Of a stretch of 64,000 bases of DNA, positions 26,459 through 36,782 are shown one piece after another (the stretch's first letter is position 1; each line of letters starts with the position of its first letter). The notes under the pieces were generated by a model. The model saw only the letters and a program-made list of their open reading frames with translations. It searched no databases and was not told the DNA's origin. A program made the translations under genes and the position numbers. The stretch is taken from positions 1 through 64,000 of the forward strand of contig NZ_JAAXPA010000008.1 in the NCBI RefSeq assembly GCF_012396235.1, in the 5' to 3' direction. Source of the stretch: Rhodococcus opacus. Its GTDB lineage: Bacteria; Actinomycetota; Actinomycetes; Mycobacteriales; Mycobacteriaceae.

Positions 26459-26902
26459 TCAGGCGGTGCGGAGGACGAGCAGGTACGCACCACCGGCGGC
26501 ATCGATCTGCGTCTCGACGTTCAGTTCCGGTGCGAGACGGGACAACCTGTCGAGCAACCACGCCGCCGCGTCCTCGGCGTCCGATTTGCCCGGGCACCGC
26601 GCCACCGCCACCCGGCCACCCTTGCGGCCGAGCTGTTCGACCACACCGATGATCGGAGCGGGATCGACGACGAACAACCGGTCGGGCCACGGCACGACCG
26701 GTTTGACGGCACCCTTCTTGGTGTTGCACGCACGGTGAGCGAGGCGTTCGACGCCGCCCTTCGCCTTGGCCTTCTTCGCGGTGACGACGCTGTCGATACT
26801 GGGGCCGCGCGGATCGTTGACCGACATGTCGGGATCCACCGGTTCGTCACACAGCCAGCAGCGCCACGACTCGCGGTCGCCGACCTCTCGAAGAGTACTC
26901 AT
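26459..26902 (-). CDS. small HNH-like zinc-knuckle protein
   Basis: 147 aa. A CWLCDEPVDPD knuckle followed by HRACNTKKG gives two Cys pairs around a His and Asn, the layout of treble-clef HNH proteins, but the HNH core is minimal. The C-terminal half (VVEQLGRKGGRVAVARCPGK) is not recognised. Function unknown; a nuclease is possible. ATG 26902 is used; a TTG nine bases upstream is possible. It sits between the fadE pair and the Mce-associated genes and is not obviously in either operon. Confidence 0.7.
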   Translation of the reverse strand: MSTLREVGDRESWRCWLCDEPVDPDMSVNDPRGPSIDSVVTAKKAKAKGGVERLAHRACNTKKGAVKPVVPWPDRLFVVDPAPIIGVVEQLGRKGGRVAVARCPGKSDAEDAAAWLLDRLSRLAPELNVETQIDAAGGAYLLVLRTA

Positions 26903-26925
26903 GGGCGCCAACGCTACCCGTGCGG

Positions 26926-27429
26926 CTAGACCGGATCGAAGCCGGAAATCAGCCAGTTCTCGCCGGACTTGGTCAGCTCGACGTTGATGCTCGTCGCCGT
27001 CACCGCCGGTTCCGGTTTGGCCGCACTGGTGGTGGTCTGGTTGACGAACAACAGCACGGTCGCGGTGTCGGCCGCCACCTCGACCGGACCGGACGCGGCC
27101 ACCGTCGCCCGGGTGGCCACCTGACTCTCCTTGGCCGCCGGGACGACGACGTCCGTCGTGAACTGGGTGTAGTAGTCGAGGAACTCCCCCGTCAGGCGTT
27201 CCTTTGCGGCGCCGACGTCGTTCTCCACCGTGTCCGGCTCGTACGACAGCAGGGCGATCGCGCCCTGCGAAGCGGTGTCGGTGACGGCGGCGCGGACGGT
27301 GTCGTCGACACGCTTGTCGGGCCGGTAGAGCGTGAAGTACAGAACCCCCGCCAGCACGGCCGCGACCGCGGTGAGCGCGCCCAGGATCAGGAGGAGTCTG
27401 CGCGACTTCGGCGATGCGTCGGTACTCAC
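26926..27429 (-). CDS. Mce-associated membrane protein (orphan type), second of pair
   Basis: 167 aa. A single N-terminal transmembrane helix (RRLLLILGALTAVAAVLAGV) followed by an extracytoplasmic domain with SQGAIALLSYEPDTVENDV, FLDYYTQFTTDVVVPAAKE and a C-terminal WLISGFDPV, the recurring features of Mce-associated (Mam/OMAM) proteins. These stabilise Mce lipid importers in mycobacteria. No mce genes are nearby, so it is an orphan. Start overlaps the stop of the upstream gene by 4 bp (ATGA). Confidence 0.85.
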   Translation of the reverse strand: MSTDASPKSRRLLLILGALTAVAAVLAGVLYFTLYRPDKRVDDTVRAAVTDTASQGAIALLSYEPDTVENDVGAAKERLTGEFLDYYTQFTTDVVVPAAKESQVATRATVAASGPVEVAADTATVLLFVNQTTTSAAKPEPAVTATSINVELTKSGENWLISGFDPV

Positions 27430-27953
27430 TGCACGAACCCTGCCTTCACGATCTTGTATGTGCCGTCCTCGAGTTGCATCGTCACGCGCATTCTCTGACC
27501 GCGTGGCTCCTCGGCAGCGCCGCCCGCGTTGGACACCTTCTGCGCGACCGCCACGAGCACGTCCGCGGAGTCGCCGTTCTGCGTCTCGATCGCAGCCTGG
27601 CGCACCTCCCCCTGGGACTTGACCTTGGCCTCCTGCATGACCGCGATCAGGTCTGCGGACCGGGCTTCGAATTCGTCGCGGAATTCTCCGGCCGAGCCGT
27701 CGAGCACCTTCTGCACGTCCTCGTCGGCCCGCTCGAAGTCCATCGTCGTCAGATCGACGACGCCCTGGCGCGCTGCATCGAGGATCTCGGATCTCTGCTG
27801 CGCCTCCTGCTCCGCCTGCCGGTGCGTGTAGCCGAAATAGCCGCTGACCGCGACGAACGCGAGCGTGAGGACGGCCAGAACCACGACACTCGCGGTGACG
27901 GCCGGCGTCCGGGCCTGGGGAGCGGCGTCCTCACCGGTGGGCTCTTCCGCCAT
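27426..27953 (-). CDS. Mce-associated membrane protein (orphan type), first of pair
   Basis: 175 aa. A cytoplasmic Pro/Ala/Glu-rich N-terminus, one transmembrane helix (ASVVVLAVLTLAFVAVSGYF), and an outer domain containing RQGVVDLTTMDFERADEDV and a C-terminal GTYKIVKAGFVQ. Same architecture as the 26926 gene, with which it overlaps by 4 bp; the two probably act together. ATG 27953 is preceded by AAAGGAA. The upstream 189 bp to the Asp23 gene is relatively AT-rich around 28013-28035 and must hold divergent promoters. Confidence 0.85.
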   Translation of the reverse strand: MAEEPTGEDAAPQARTPAVTASVVVLAVLTLAFVAVSGYFGYTHRQAEQEAQQRSEILDAARQGVVDLTTMDFERADEDVQKVLDGSAGEFRDEFEARSADLIAVMQEAKVKSQGEVRQAAIETQNGDSADVLVAVAQKVSNAGGAAEEPRGQRMRVTMQLEDGTYKIVKAGFVQ

Positions 27954-28142
27954 GGAGTTCCTTTCGTCGTGCCCCGCCTCTGTTACCTGCATCACGTCAG
28001 ATGCTACCGGGTGGTCATATCAAATATTTTTCGGTGTCATTCGTCGGCAGATCCGCGGGTGCAAAGGCGCGTGGGAGACCCCGCGTACGGTCGGTGATCA
28101 TTACTGTTGAGGAGAAGGCAGGCGACTCGAAGGGGATCCACG

Positions 28143-28604
28143 ATGACCAGCGATTCAGGCGCACGCAGCCGCGTGCAGTTCGGTGCCGGGGCGACGCCGG
28201 AACTCGTCAGTTCCGAGGGACGGACCATCATCGCGGACGCAGTGGTTGCCAAGATCGCCGGTATCGCCACCCGTGAGATCAACGGCGTCTACGACGTCGG
28301 CGGCGGCACCGCACGCGCTGTCGGCGCTCTCCGCGATCGGATCCCCGGCGCCCGCGTCAACCACGCCCAGGGCGTCGCCGTCGAAGTCGGCGAGAAGCAG
28401 GCCGCCATCGACATCGGCATCGTCGCGGAATACGGCGTCGCACTGCACGAACTCGCGGTCGGCATCCGGCGAAACGTCATCGCGGCCGTCGAGCGCATGA
28501 CCGGGCTCGAAGTGACCGAAGTGAACATCACCGTCTTCGACGTCATGCTGTTCGACGAATCCGAGGCCGCGTCCGAGCTCGACGGCAAACCGAGGGTGCA
28601 GTGA
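28143..28604 (+). CDS. Asp23/Gls24-family envelope stress protein
   Basis: 153 aa. Asp23 domain signature: GRTIIADAVVAKIAGIATREINGVY (near the start), a central KQAAIDIGIVAEYGVALHEL and the C-terminal VERMTGLEVTEVNITVFDV. In Staphylococcus Asp23 is bound to the membrane by AmaP and relates to cell-envelope stress; amaP lies four genes downstream here. First gene of a five-gene overlapping operon. ATG 28143 has AAGGGG 8 nt upstream. Confidence 0.9.
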   Translation: MTSDSGARSRVQFGAGATPELVSSEGRTIIADAVVAKIAGIATREINGVYDVGGGTARAVGALRDRIPGARVNHAQGVAVEVGEKQAAIDIGIVAEYGVALHELAVGIRRNVIAAVERMTGLEVTEVNITVFDVMLFDESEAASELDGKPRVQ

Positions 28605-28915
28605 CCGGACCACTTCCACCGGACACCCACGCCGAGGACATCTCCGAACGCATCGTCGCTGCCGTCCTCGCAACCCCCGGGGTGGCAGCGATGCACGGCG
28701 GCGCGTTCGGTGAAGTCGCGACCTACCTGCCCGGACGCCGGGTGACCGGGGTGACCGTCGGCCCCACGTCCTGTGCCGTCCACCTCGCGGCGCGCTACCC
28801 CGCCAACGTCGTCGACACCGCCGAAAGAGTGCGGGCCGCAGTGGAATCGCTGGTGGACGTCCCCGTCGACGTGACCATCGAAGATCTCCTGACAGAGACA
28901 GGACAAGCTCAATGA
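28601..28915 (+). CDS. short Asp23-like protein
   Basis: 104 aa. The segment ISERIVAAVLATPGVAAMHGG, the VTGVTVGPTSCAVHLAARYP strand region and the C-terminal ESLVDVPVDVTIEDL correspond to a reduced Asp23/Gls24 domain. GTG 28601 overlaps the preceding stop by 4 bp and its own stop overlaps the next ATG. Likely a partner of the larger Asp23 proteins. Confidence 0.8.
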   Translation: MTGPLPPDTHAEDISERIVAAVLATPGVAAMHGGAFGEVATYLPGRRVTGVTVGPTSCAVHLAARYPANVVDTAERVRAAVESLVDVPVDVTIEDLLTETGQAQ

Positions 28916-29091
28916 ACAGCACAATCACAGGCCTGATCGTCGGGTTACTTCTCGCCATCGCCGGCATCCTCGGTGGTTTCAGCGGATTCGTCTTCGCCGT
29001 CCTCCTCGGCGCGCTGGGCATGGCCGTCGGCGCGCACCGCGACGGCCACCTCGATCTCGGCGCCATCCTCCGAAGCCGCGGCCGTGGCTGA
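28912..29091 (+). CDS. small membrane protein in Asp23-AmaP operon, 59 aa
   Basis: 59 aa, MNSTITGLIVGLLLAIAGIL at the N-terminus, with Gly/Leu-rich hydrophobic stretch up to about residue 40 (one or two membrane helices) and a short charged tail (HRDGHLDLGAILRSRGRG). It resembles the DUF2273-type small membrane proteins of Asp23 operons. The ATG overlaps the preceding stop (ATGA) and its TGA lies inside the next gene, an 8-bp overlap. Easily missed by automated calling because of its length. Confidence 0.8.
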   Translation: MNSTITGLIVGLLLAIAGILGGFSGFVFAVLLGALGMAVGAHRDGHLDLGAILRSRGRG

Positions 29092-30064
29092 ACCCTTCAC
29101 CGCACCCTCCGCCGGTCCCCACGCCGACACGGCGCTCGACGACACCGCCCTGCGCGGCGAACTGGTCATCAAGGAGCGCGCCGTCGTGAAGATCGCCGTC
29201 GCCGCGGCGCTTCAGGTACCCGGCGTCGTCAAGCAGTCCGGTGGGCTGTCTCGCCTGACGGGCCGGGAACTGCCCCGAGCCGACGTCTCGACGGGAGCGG
29301 GCGCCGTCGCGATCAACCTGTACATCGCGGTGCAGTGGCCGTGTCACCTCGACCTCGTCAACCGCCGGCTCCGCGCGCAGGTGCACCGTCAGGTCGAACA
29401 GATGACGGGCATGCCGGTCATCGAACTCAACATCGTGGTCGTCGGAACGGAATCCGCAGCCCCCGAAGACAGTTCGACCGAAAGCCGCTACTCCGAACAA
29501 GGCGACCCTGCCGTGCCGCCCGCCCCGGTGGCACCCATCCGGCCACGCACGCCGCGTGCGACTCCGGCCGCCGTGCCCGCCGCAATCATCGTCGCCGTCG
29601 GGGCCCTCGGTCTCGCGGTCGTCGCGGCGCGTGAGCTGCTCATCATGCGCGGCACCTTCGCCAACGCGCCCTGGATCCGCAACACCGTGCAATGGCTGGG
29701 CCGGCTGCACTGGTCCGAGTGGATCGTCCCCGCTGCGGCAGGCGCGATCGTCCTGGGGGTCGTGTTCATCGTCGCGGCCCTCAAACCGCGGCCGCGCACC
29801 CACCTGCCGCTCGCCGTAGGTGACACCCCGATCGTCTGGCTGCGCCCCACGGACCTCGCTCGCAATTCCAGTAGCCACGCCAAGACCGTCCCCGGGGTGC
29901 TGTCGGCGCACACGACGGTCGACCGCAAGCACGTCACCGTCCGCGTGGTGCGCACCGAATCGACACCCGCCGGCGACGTGGCCATCTCCGTCCGCGAGGC
30001 GGTGGAACCGACGCTGTCGCTGCTCGGCACGTCCCCCGAACTCCGAGTGCAGGTGAAGCCGTGA
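29084..30064 (+). CDS. Asp23/Gls24 domain protein with C-terminal DUF6286-type membrane domain
   Basis: 326 aa. Residues 20-125 form an Asp23 domain (LVIKERAVVKIAVAAALQVPG and QVEQMTGMPVIELNIVVVG). A Pro-rich linker (about 140-160) leads to two membrane helices (AAIIVAVGALGLAVVAA; WIVPAAAGAIVLGVVFIVAA) and a C-terminal domain with VWLRPTDLARNSSSHAKTV, which matches the DUF6286 region found fused to Asp23 in actinobacteria. GTG 29084 overlaps the small membrane gene by 8 bp. It could anchor soluble Asp23 proteins at the membrane. Confidence 0.85.
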   Translation: MAEPFTAPSAGPHADTALDDTALRGELVIKERAVVKIAVAAALQVPGVVKQSGGLSRLTGRELPRADVSTGAGAVAINLYIAVQWPCHLDLVNRRLRAQVHRQVEQMTGMPVIELNIVVVGTESAAPEDSSTESRYSEQGDPAVPPAPVAPIRPRTPRATPAAVPAAIIVAVGALGLAVVAARELLIMRGTFANAPWIRNTVQWLGRLHWSEWIVPAAAGAIVLGVVFIVAALKPRPRTHLPLAVGDTPIVWLRPTDLARNSSSHAKTVPGVLSAHTTVDRKHVTVRVVRTESTPAGDVAISVREAVEPTLSLLGTSPELRVQVKP

Positions 30065-30636
30065 GACATCGGACCGCCGCCGTCAACCGGCTCATCGTCC
30101 TGATCGTCGGGCTCGCGCTTCTCGGGTTCGGCGCCTACGCCATGGCCTGGGACCTCCAGGTTCCGATCGTCCGCGAATGGGTGTCGCGGTACGACCGCGC
30201 GCGCGTCACCGCACTCCCCGACCAGGACTGGTGGGGCTGGGCGCTCGCCGCCACGGTCGTCGTGGGACTGGTCTTCGGGATCGTGCTCCTCGCCCTGGAC
30301 CTCACCCGCCGACGCACGTCCCCCGTCGCCGTACCTGATCGCGAATCGGGCACCTACGTGACTGTCGACCTCGGCTCCCTCGCCAACGGGGTCGCCAGTG
30401 AACTCGCCCAGTACCCCGGAGTCCGGCAGACACGCGCTCGCGCCGTCATCGAACGCGGCCTCCCCACCCTGTCGATCGTCGTGACCGCCGACCCCACCCT
30501 CGACATCTACGACTTCACGCGCAAATCCGAGGACGTCGCGTCGTGGGTCGCATCGACCCTCGGTGGTGAAGAGGTCGCCACCCAGGTCCTGCTCCACCTC
30601 GACCGCGCCGACCACCCGGTGCACGTCGAAAGCTGA
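30061..30636 (+). CDS. amaP: AmaP-like membrane anchor protein
   Basis: 191 aa. Two transmembrane helices (LIVLIVGLALLGFGAYAMAW and WGWALAATVVVGLVFGIVLLAL) flanking a short extracytoplasmic loop, then an Asp23-binding-type cytoplasmic region with TYVTVDLGSLANGVASEL and VIERGLPTLSIVVTADP. This is the architecture of AmaP, the membrane anchor of Asp23. GTG 30061 overlaps the previous stop (GTGA). Its own TGA at 30634-30636 is followed in frame by a YciI-like remnant. Confidence 0.85.
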   Translation: MRHRTAAVNRLIVLIVGLALLGFGAYAMAWDLQVPIVREWVSRYDRARVTALPDQDWWGWALAATVVVGLVFGIVLLALDLTRRRTSPVAVPDRESGTYVTVDLGSLANGVASELAQYPGVRQTRARAVIERGLPTLSIVVTADPTLDIYDFTRKSEDVASWVASTLGGEEVATQVLLHLDRADHPVHVES

Positions 30637-30642
30637 CGCGGG

Positions 30643-30846
30643 GCGTGGGAGTACCTCGACGCGTTCGCCGCGGAAGGTGGGCTGCTCGGTCTCGGACCGT
30701 TCGACGACCCGGCGAGCAACGGGTCCATGGCGATCTTCAGCAGCCGCGAGCGCGCAGAACAGTTCATCGCCCGCGACCCGTTCGTCCTCGAAGGCATCGC
30801 GCATCCCGGCGACATCCGAGAATGGGATGCGTTGAACTACCGCTGA
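30643..30846 (+). pseudogene. decapitated YciI-like protein remnant
   Basis: The frame encodes WEYLDAFAAEGGLLGLGPFD, then NGSMAIFSSRERAEQFIARD and PFVLEGIAHPGDIREWDAL before TGA 30844-30846. This matches the C-terminal two thirds of a YCII-related protein (the GPFDD and DPFV motifs), but the N-terminal strand with its first conserved residues is missing and there is no start codon before ATG 30727. It is in the same frame as amaP, directly after that gene's TGA, so it could only be made by readthrough. Probably a degraded gene. Confidence 0.75.
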
Positions 30847-30861
30847 AGTCCGTACCCCGAA

Positions 30862-30905
30862 AACGCCAATGGCGCCCACCCCGGAGGGTGAGCGCCATTG
30901 GCGTT
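30862..30905. terminator. strong hairpin, probable tuf terminator (bidirectional)
   Basis: Arms AACGCCAATGGCGC (30862-30875) and its exact complement at 30892-30905 form a 14-bp stem, extended by CACCC/GGGTG with a CGGA loop. It lies 13 bp after the tuf stop and also downstream of the amaP operon, so it can serve both directions. Only TTT follows on the tuf strand, so it is not a classical T-tract terminator. Confidence 0.75.
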
Positions 30906-30917
30906 GGTGGAGCTAGA

Positions 30918-32108
30918 TCACTTGTTGATCTTCGTGACCTTGCCGGCGCCGACGGTACGGCCGCCTTCGCGGATCGCGAAGCGCAGGCCCTCGTCCATGG
31001 CGACGGGCTGGATCAGCTTGACGGACATCTCGGTGTTGTCACCGGGCATGACCATCTCGGTGCCCTCGGGCAGCGTCACAACGCCCGTCACGTCCGTGGT
31101 ACGGAAGTAGAACTGCGGACGGTAGTTGTTGAAGAACGGCGTGTGGCGGCCGCCCTCGTCCTTGGACAGGATGTACGCCTGGCCCTCGAACTCGGTGTGC
31201 GGGGTGGTGGTGCCGGGCTTGACGACAACCTGTCCACGCTCGACATCTTCGCGCTTGATACCACGAACCAGCAGACCGACGTTGTCACCGGCCTGGCCCG
31301 AGTCGAGGAGCTTGCGGAACATCTCGATACCCGTGACCGTGGTCTTGGTCTTGGTTTCCTTGATGCCGACGATCTCGACGTCCTCGTTGACGTTGATCAC
31401 GCCACGCTCGATACGACCGGTGACGACGGTGCCACGACCGGTGATCGTGAAGACGTCCTCGACGGGCATGAGGAAGGGCTTCTCGGTCTCGCGGACCGGG
31501 TCCGGGATGGACTCGTCAACCGCAGCCATGAGCTCGAGGATGTTCTTGGTCCACTCGGGGTCGCCCTCGAGCGCCTTGAGTGCGGAGACCTTGACAACCG
31601 GAGCGTCCTCGTCGAACTCCTGCGCAGCGAGGAGCTCACGGACCTCCATCTCGACGAGCTCGATGATCTCGTCGTCGTCCACCATGTCGGCCTTGTTCAG
31701 GGCGACGAGGATGTACGGCACGCCGACCTGGCGGGCGAGCAGCACGTGCTCACGCGTCTGGGGCATCGGGCCGTCGGTGGCCGCGACCACGAGGATGGCG
31801 CCGTCCATCTGCGCCGCACCGGTGATCATGTTCTTGATGTAGTCGGCGTGACCGGGAGCATCGACGTGCGCGTAGTGGCGCTTCTCGGTCTGGTACTCAA
31901 CATGCGAGATGTTGATCGTGATACCGCGAGCCTTCTCCTCAGGAGCCTTGTCGATCTCGTCGAAGGCCGAAGCCTCGTTGAGATCCGGGTACGCGTCGTG
32001 CAGAACCTTGGTGATGGCCGCGGTCAGCGTGGTCTTGCCGTGGTCGACGTGACCGATGGTGCCGATGTTCACGTGCGGCTTCGTCCGCTCGAACTTCGCC
32101 TTCGCCAC
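30918..32108 (-). CDS. tuf: elongation factor Tu
   Basis: 396 aa, full length. GTPase that delivers aminoacyl-tRNA to the ribosome. G1 [10 protein letters not shown]2 region [13 protein letters not shown]3 DAPGHADY, G4 NKAD and G5 are intact, followed by the two beta-barrel domains. The start codon is GTG 32108 with AGGAGG about 9 nt upstream. 89 bp separate it from fusA, shorter than a separate promoter would need but enough for one. A hairpin 13 bp after its stop is the likely terminator. Confidence 0.98.
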   Translation of the reverse strand: MAKAKFERTKPHVNIGTIGHVDHGKTTLTAAITKVLHDAYPDLNEASAFDEIDKAPEEKARGITINISHVEYQTEKRHYAHVDAPGHADYIKNMITGAAQMDGAILVVAATDGPMPQTREHVLLARQVGVPYILVALNKADMVDDDEIIELVEMEVRELLAAQEFDEDAPVVKVSALKALEGDPEWTKNILELMAAVDESIPDPVRETEKPFLMPVEDVFTITGRGTVVTGRIERGVINVNEDVEIVGIKETKTKTTVTGIEMFRKLLDSGQAGDNVGLLVRGIKREDVERGQVVVKPGTTTPHTEFEGQAYILSKDEGGRHTPFFNNYRPQFYFRTTDVTGVVTLPEGTEMVMPGDNTEMSVKLIQPVAMDEGLRFAIREGGRTVGAGKVTKINK

Positions 32109-32197
32109 TGTGTGTCCTCCTGGACTGATTGATGCTTGCGGTATGCAGCAGTGCGGTTGTTATTACTGGGTCGTGCTTCGGCCGGCTGGAACCGAGG

Positions 32198-34300
<2,103 letters not shown>

Positions 34301-34424
34301 AGGATTCTTCCCCGCTCGTAGCTCGTGTATCGGGTGTCGGCCTCCCCGGTGTTCCACCAGCGGGGCCATTGTCTCGAGTTGTAGATCAGCCGGTCCCCGG
34401 TAGGGGCCCGACGTGCGACGACGC

Positions 34425-34453
34425 CGGAGCAGTCACGGTAGGTGACTGCTCCG
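34425..34453. terminator. hairpin between rpsG and fusA
   Basis: GGAGCAGTCAC (34426-34436) pairs perfectly with GTGACTGCTCC (34442-34452), plus an outer C-G pair, with a GGTAG loop. It is 9 bp after the rpsG stop within the 161-bp rpsG-fusA gap. No T tract follows, so partial attenuation or mRNA processing within the str operon is more likely than full termination. Confidence 0.55.
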
Positions 34454-34461
34454 ACGTGACG

Positions 34462-34932
34462 TCACCAGCGGTAGTGGGCGAATGCCTTGTTGGCTTCGGC
34501 CATCTTGTGAGTGTCCTCACGGCGCTTCACAGCGGCACCCAAGCCGTTGCTGGCATCGAGGAGCTCGTTGGCGAGACGCTCGACCATGGTCTTCTCGCGG
34601 CGCTGCCGGGAGAAGGTCACGAGCCAGCGGAGCGCGAGGGTGGTGGAGCGGCCCGGACGGACCTCGACCGGCACCTGGTAGGTGGCGCCACCGACACGGC
34701 GGCTGCGGACCTCGAGGGCAGGCTTGACGTTGTCCAGTGCGCGCTTGAGAGTGACGACCGGATCGGTGCCGGTCTTCTCGCGCGCCTGCTCGAGTGCTTC
34801 GTAGACGATGCGCTCGGCGGTGGACTTCTTGCCGTCCAGGAGAATCTTGTTGACGAGCTGCGTCACCAGGGGCGAACCGTAGACCGGGTCGTTGATGAGC
34901 GGACGCTTCGGAGCGGGGCCCTTACGTGGCAT
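34462..34932 (-). CDS. rpsG: 30S ribosomal protein S7
   Basis: 156 aa, standard length. Begins [20 protein letters not shown] and contains the conserved [22 protein letters not shown] helix and [16 protein letters not shown]. Primary 16S rRNA 3'-domain binder and usual autoregulator of the str operon. ATG 34932 overlaps the rpsL stop by one base (TAATG). Confidence 0.98.
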
Positions 34933-35306
34933 TAGCTCTTCTCCTTCTTGGCGCCGTAGCGGCTGCGGGCCTGCTTGCGGCCCTTGACACCCTGGGTGTC
35001 GAGCGAGCCACGGATGATCTTGTAGCGCACACCGGGGAGGTCCTTCACACGACCACCGCGGACGAGCACCATCGAGTGCTCCTGCAGGTTGTGACCCTCG
35101 CCCGGGATGTAAGCGGTGACCTCGACGGAGCTGGTCAAGCGCACACGCGCGACCTTACGGAGCGCCGAGTTCGGCTTCTTCGGGGTGGTGGTGTACACGC
35201 GGGTGCACACGCCACGACGCTGCGGGCTGCCCTTGAGGGCTGCCGTCTTGACCTTCGCGGTCTTGTCGCGGCGGCCCTTGCGGACCAGCTGGTTGATGGT
35301 TGGCAT
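34932..35306 (-). CDS. rpsL: 30S ribosomal protein S12
   Basis: 124 aa, standard length. Decoding-centre protein. Lys43 in [12 protein letters not shown] and Lys88 in GGRVKDLPG are both the wild-type residues, so the sequence predicts streptomycin sensitivity at this locus. It is the first gene of the str operon, with 362 bp of upstream DNA to the DUF3558 genes rather than rpoBC. Confidence 0.98.
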
Positions 35307-35668
35307 TTACCGGCTTTCTTCGTGTTGAACAGACTGCTCTGGACAAGCAACCTTGGCTGTTCTGAAATTAGGGATCTAGCAGTTGGGGCAAGAGAGCTGC
35401 TGCCCCTCACCCGCACCTCGAGCTGCACCCGAGGTCGGGTGTGTCGCATACCCCCACACAGGCAGCCGGATGCTCGTTCCATGCAGAAATCTGCACGAAC
35501 GCGCGCACGGCAATACCTCGCTAGGCACACAGATCGGCCCGGGCATGCCGGACACGACCCACAACGATACCCGGCGGCGCGCCGGAAGGTCAAAGTGGGC
35601 TGGCAGTGGTAAGGGCTGACCTGCGATGTGGGGTGCTGCTCGGAGCTGTCGGTACGGACACGGGCACA
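35307..35668. other. 362-bp intergenic region upstream of rpsL
   Basis: No convincing coding frame. On the rpsL strand a TTGCCC (35386-35391) and a TAATTT (35365-35370) are separated by 15 bp and could be a weak promoter about 60 bp before the start codon. A GGGGCA/TGCCCC inverted repeat (35385-35390 and 35400-35405) overlaps that region. The rest is GC-rich and otherwise unremarkable. Confidence 0.4.
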
Positions 35669-36223
35669 TCAACTACTCAGATTGAGCGTCAGATCCGCAA
35701 GCGTCGATGCCGCTTCACACGGGTCTGCCGCCCCCGTCTGGAACTGTACCCACCAGCCGACGACGCCCGCGGAGGGTGATCCGACCGTCACTCCGCACGC
35801 CCCCGGATCGCCGGGGGGACGCATCACGACGGCCTTGCGCCCCTGGATGGTGGAGGACTCCACCGTGTAGCCGAGCTTCTCGCCGGTCGACTTCTCCGTG
35901 TCGAGAGAACCCGTCTCGAACCAGTTGAACGTCACCTTCACGGGACCGTTGGCGCCGACCGCGTCCCAGCGGCAGATCGCGCCGAAGAAGCCCCGTTCGA
36001 TGGCGTCGGCGCCGACGGTCTGGGCGATCTGTTCGTCGGCGACGGCGTTGCACTCCTCCAGCAGGGCCGTGAACTGTTCGGTGTCACCGGACGAGGACGC
36101 CCCTTCAGCCCTGGGTGAGCCCTCGATCGTCGACCCGCACCCCGCGATCAGCCCGACCGCGGTGGCCGCGGCCAGCACCCGAACCGCACGCCACGTCCCG
36201 CCGTTCATCACTCCCCCGCTCAT
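35669..36223 (-). CDS. DUF3558-family lipoprotein
   Basis: 184 aa. Signal peptide with lipobox GLIAGC, then a domain with paired Cys in LLEECNAVADEQIAQTVG and GFFGAICRWDA, a FNWFETGSL strand, and a C-terminal DPCEAASTLADLTL, the DUF3558 pattern of actinobacterial lipoproteins. Function unknown; external, membrane-anchored. ATG 36223 overlaps the upstream paralogue's stop by 4 bp and has GAGGG 5 nt before it. Confidence 0.85.
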   Translation of the reverse strand: MSGGVMNGGTWRAVRVLAAATAVGLIAGCGSTIEGSPRAEGASSSGDTEQFTALLEECNAVADEQIAQTVGADAIERGFFGAICRWDAVGANGPVKVTFNWFETGSLDTEKSTGEKLGYTVESSTIQGRKAVVMRPPGDPGACGVTVGSPSAGVVGWWVQFQTGAADPCEAASTLADLTLNLSS

Positions 36224-36744
36224 TTGGCCCTCGACACGCTGAGTTCGGCGAGATCGCGCGCCACCGTGCACGGGTCCGCCGCGGGTTGCGCGTCCGCGTA
36301 CATCACCGACCAGTGGACGAAGTCGCCCCCGAACTCCACGCCGAGTTCACACAGAATTCCTTCGGACGATGCGATGAATCCGGGGTGCCCCTGGATGTCG
36401 ATGTCGGTGGCCGGCCTGCCGATCAGCTCGGAACCTGCCCGCTCGCGGCCGATGGGACTGCCGCGGTACCAGGAGAACGTCACGCTGGGACCGCCTATTC
36501 CTGCGGTTTCCCACTCGCAGCCGACGGAATTTCGCGTCACGCCGGTGAAGGGCGGCATCCCGAACGCCTTCGCGACCTCGTCGTCGGTGACCGAACCGCA
36601 CTGACCGAAGAACGGGCCCGGATCGGTCACCTGCGGGAGTTGCTGCGCGGCAGGCTCGGTACCGGAATCGTCTCCGTCTCCCCCACAGCCGGCCAGACCG
36701 GCGGCGACGGTGATCAGGACGAGCGCTCTCCATTTCCGGCCCAT
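36220..36744 (-). CDS. DUF3558-family lipoprotein (paralogue of downstream gene)
   Basis: 174 aa. Lipobox GLAGC, then a DUF3558 domain: GQCGSVTDDEVAKAFGMP, SVGCEWETAG, VTFSWYRGSPI and the C-terminal DPCTVARDLAELSV. The two adjacent DUF3558 genes overlap by 4 bp and look like a tandem duplication with strong divergence. TAGAGT 8 nt upstream of ATG 36744 suggests a near-leaderless start. Confidence 0.85.
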   Translation of the reverse strand: MGRKWRALVLITVAAGLAGCGGDGDDSGTEPAAQQLPQVTDPGPFFGQCGSVTDDEVAKAFGMPPFTGVTRNSVGCEWETAGIGGPSVTFSWYRGSPIGRERAGSELIGRPATDIDIQGHPGFIASSEGILCELGVEFGGDFVHWSVMYADAQPAADPCTVARDLAELSVSRAK

Positions 36745-36782
36745 GGTCGGTGACTCTACCGATCCCCGCGCTCTTTGCCCGG

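Noticed and set aside
24126..26738. 870-codon frame antisense to the two acyl-CoA dehydrogenases
   Set aside because: The minus-strand genes have clear family motifs; the antisense translation is Arg/Gly/Val-rich shadow sequence.
30727..30846. Short gene starting at ATG 30727 within the YciI remnant
   Set aside because: It would lack half of the YciI fold and has no ribosome binding site; a degraded gene explains it better.
30645..32132. 495-codon open frame antisense to tuf
   Set aside because: Same codon-bias artefact; the tuf gene is certain and the frame runs across its terminator.
35383..35619. 78-codon plus-strand frame upstream of rpsL
   Set aside because: Cys/Pro/Arg-rich translation without start-site support; it is within the rpsL upstream region.
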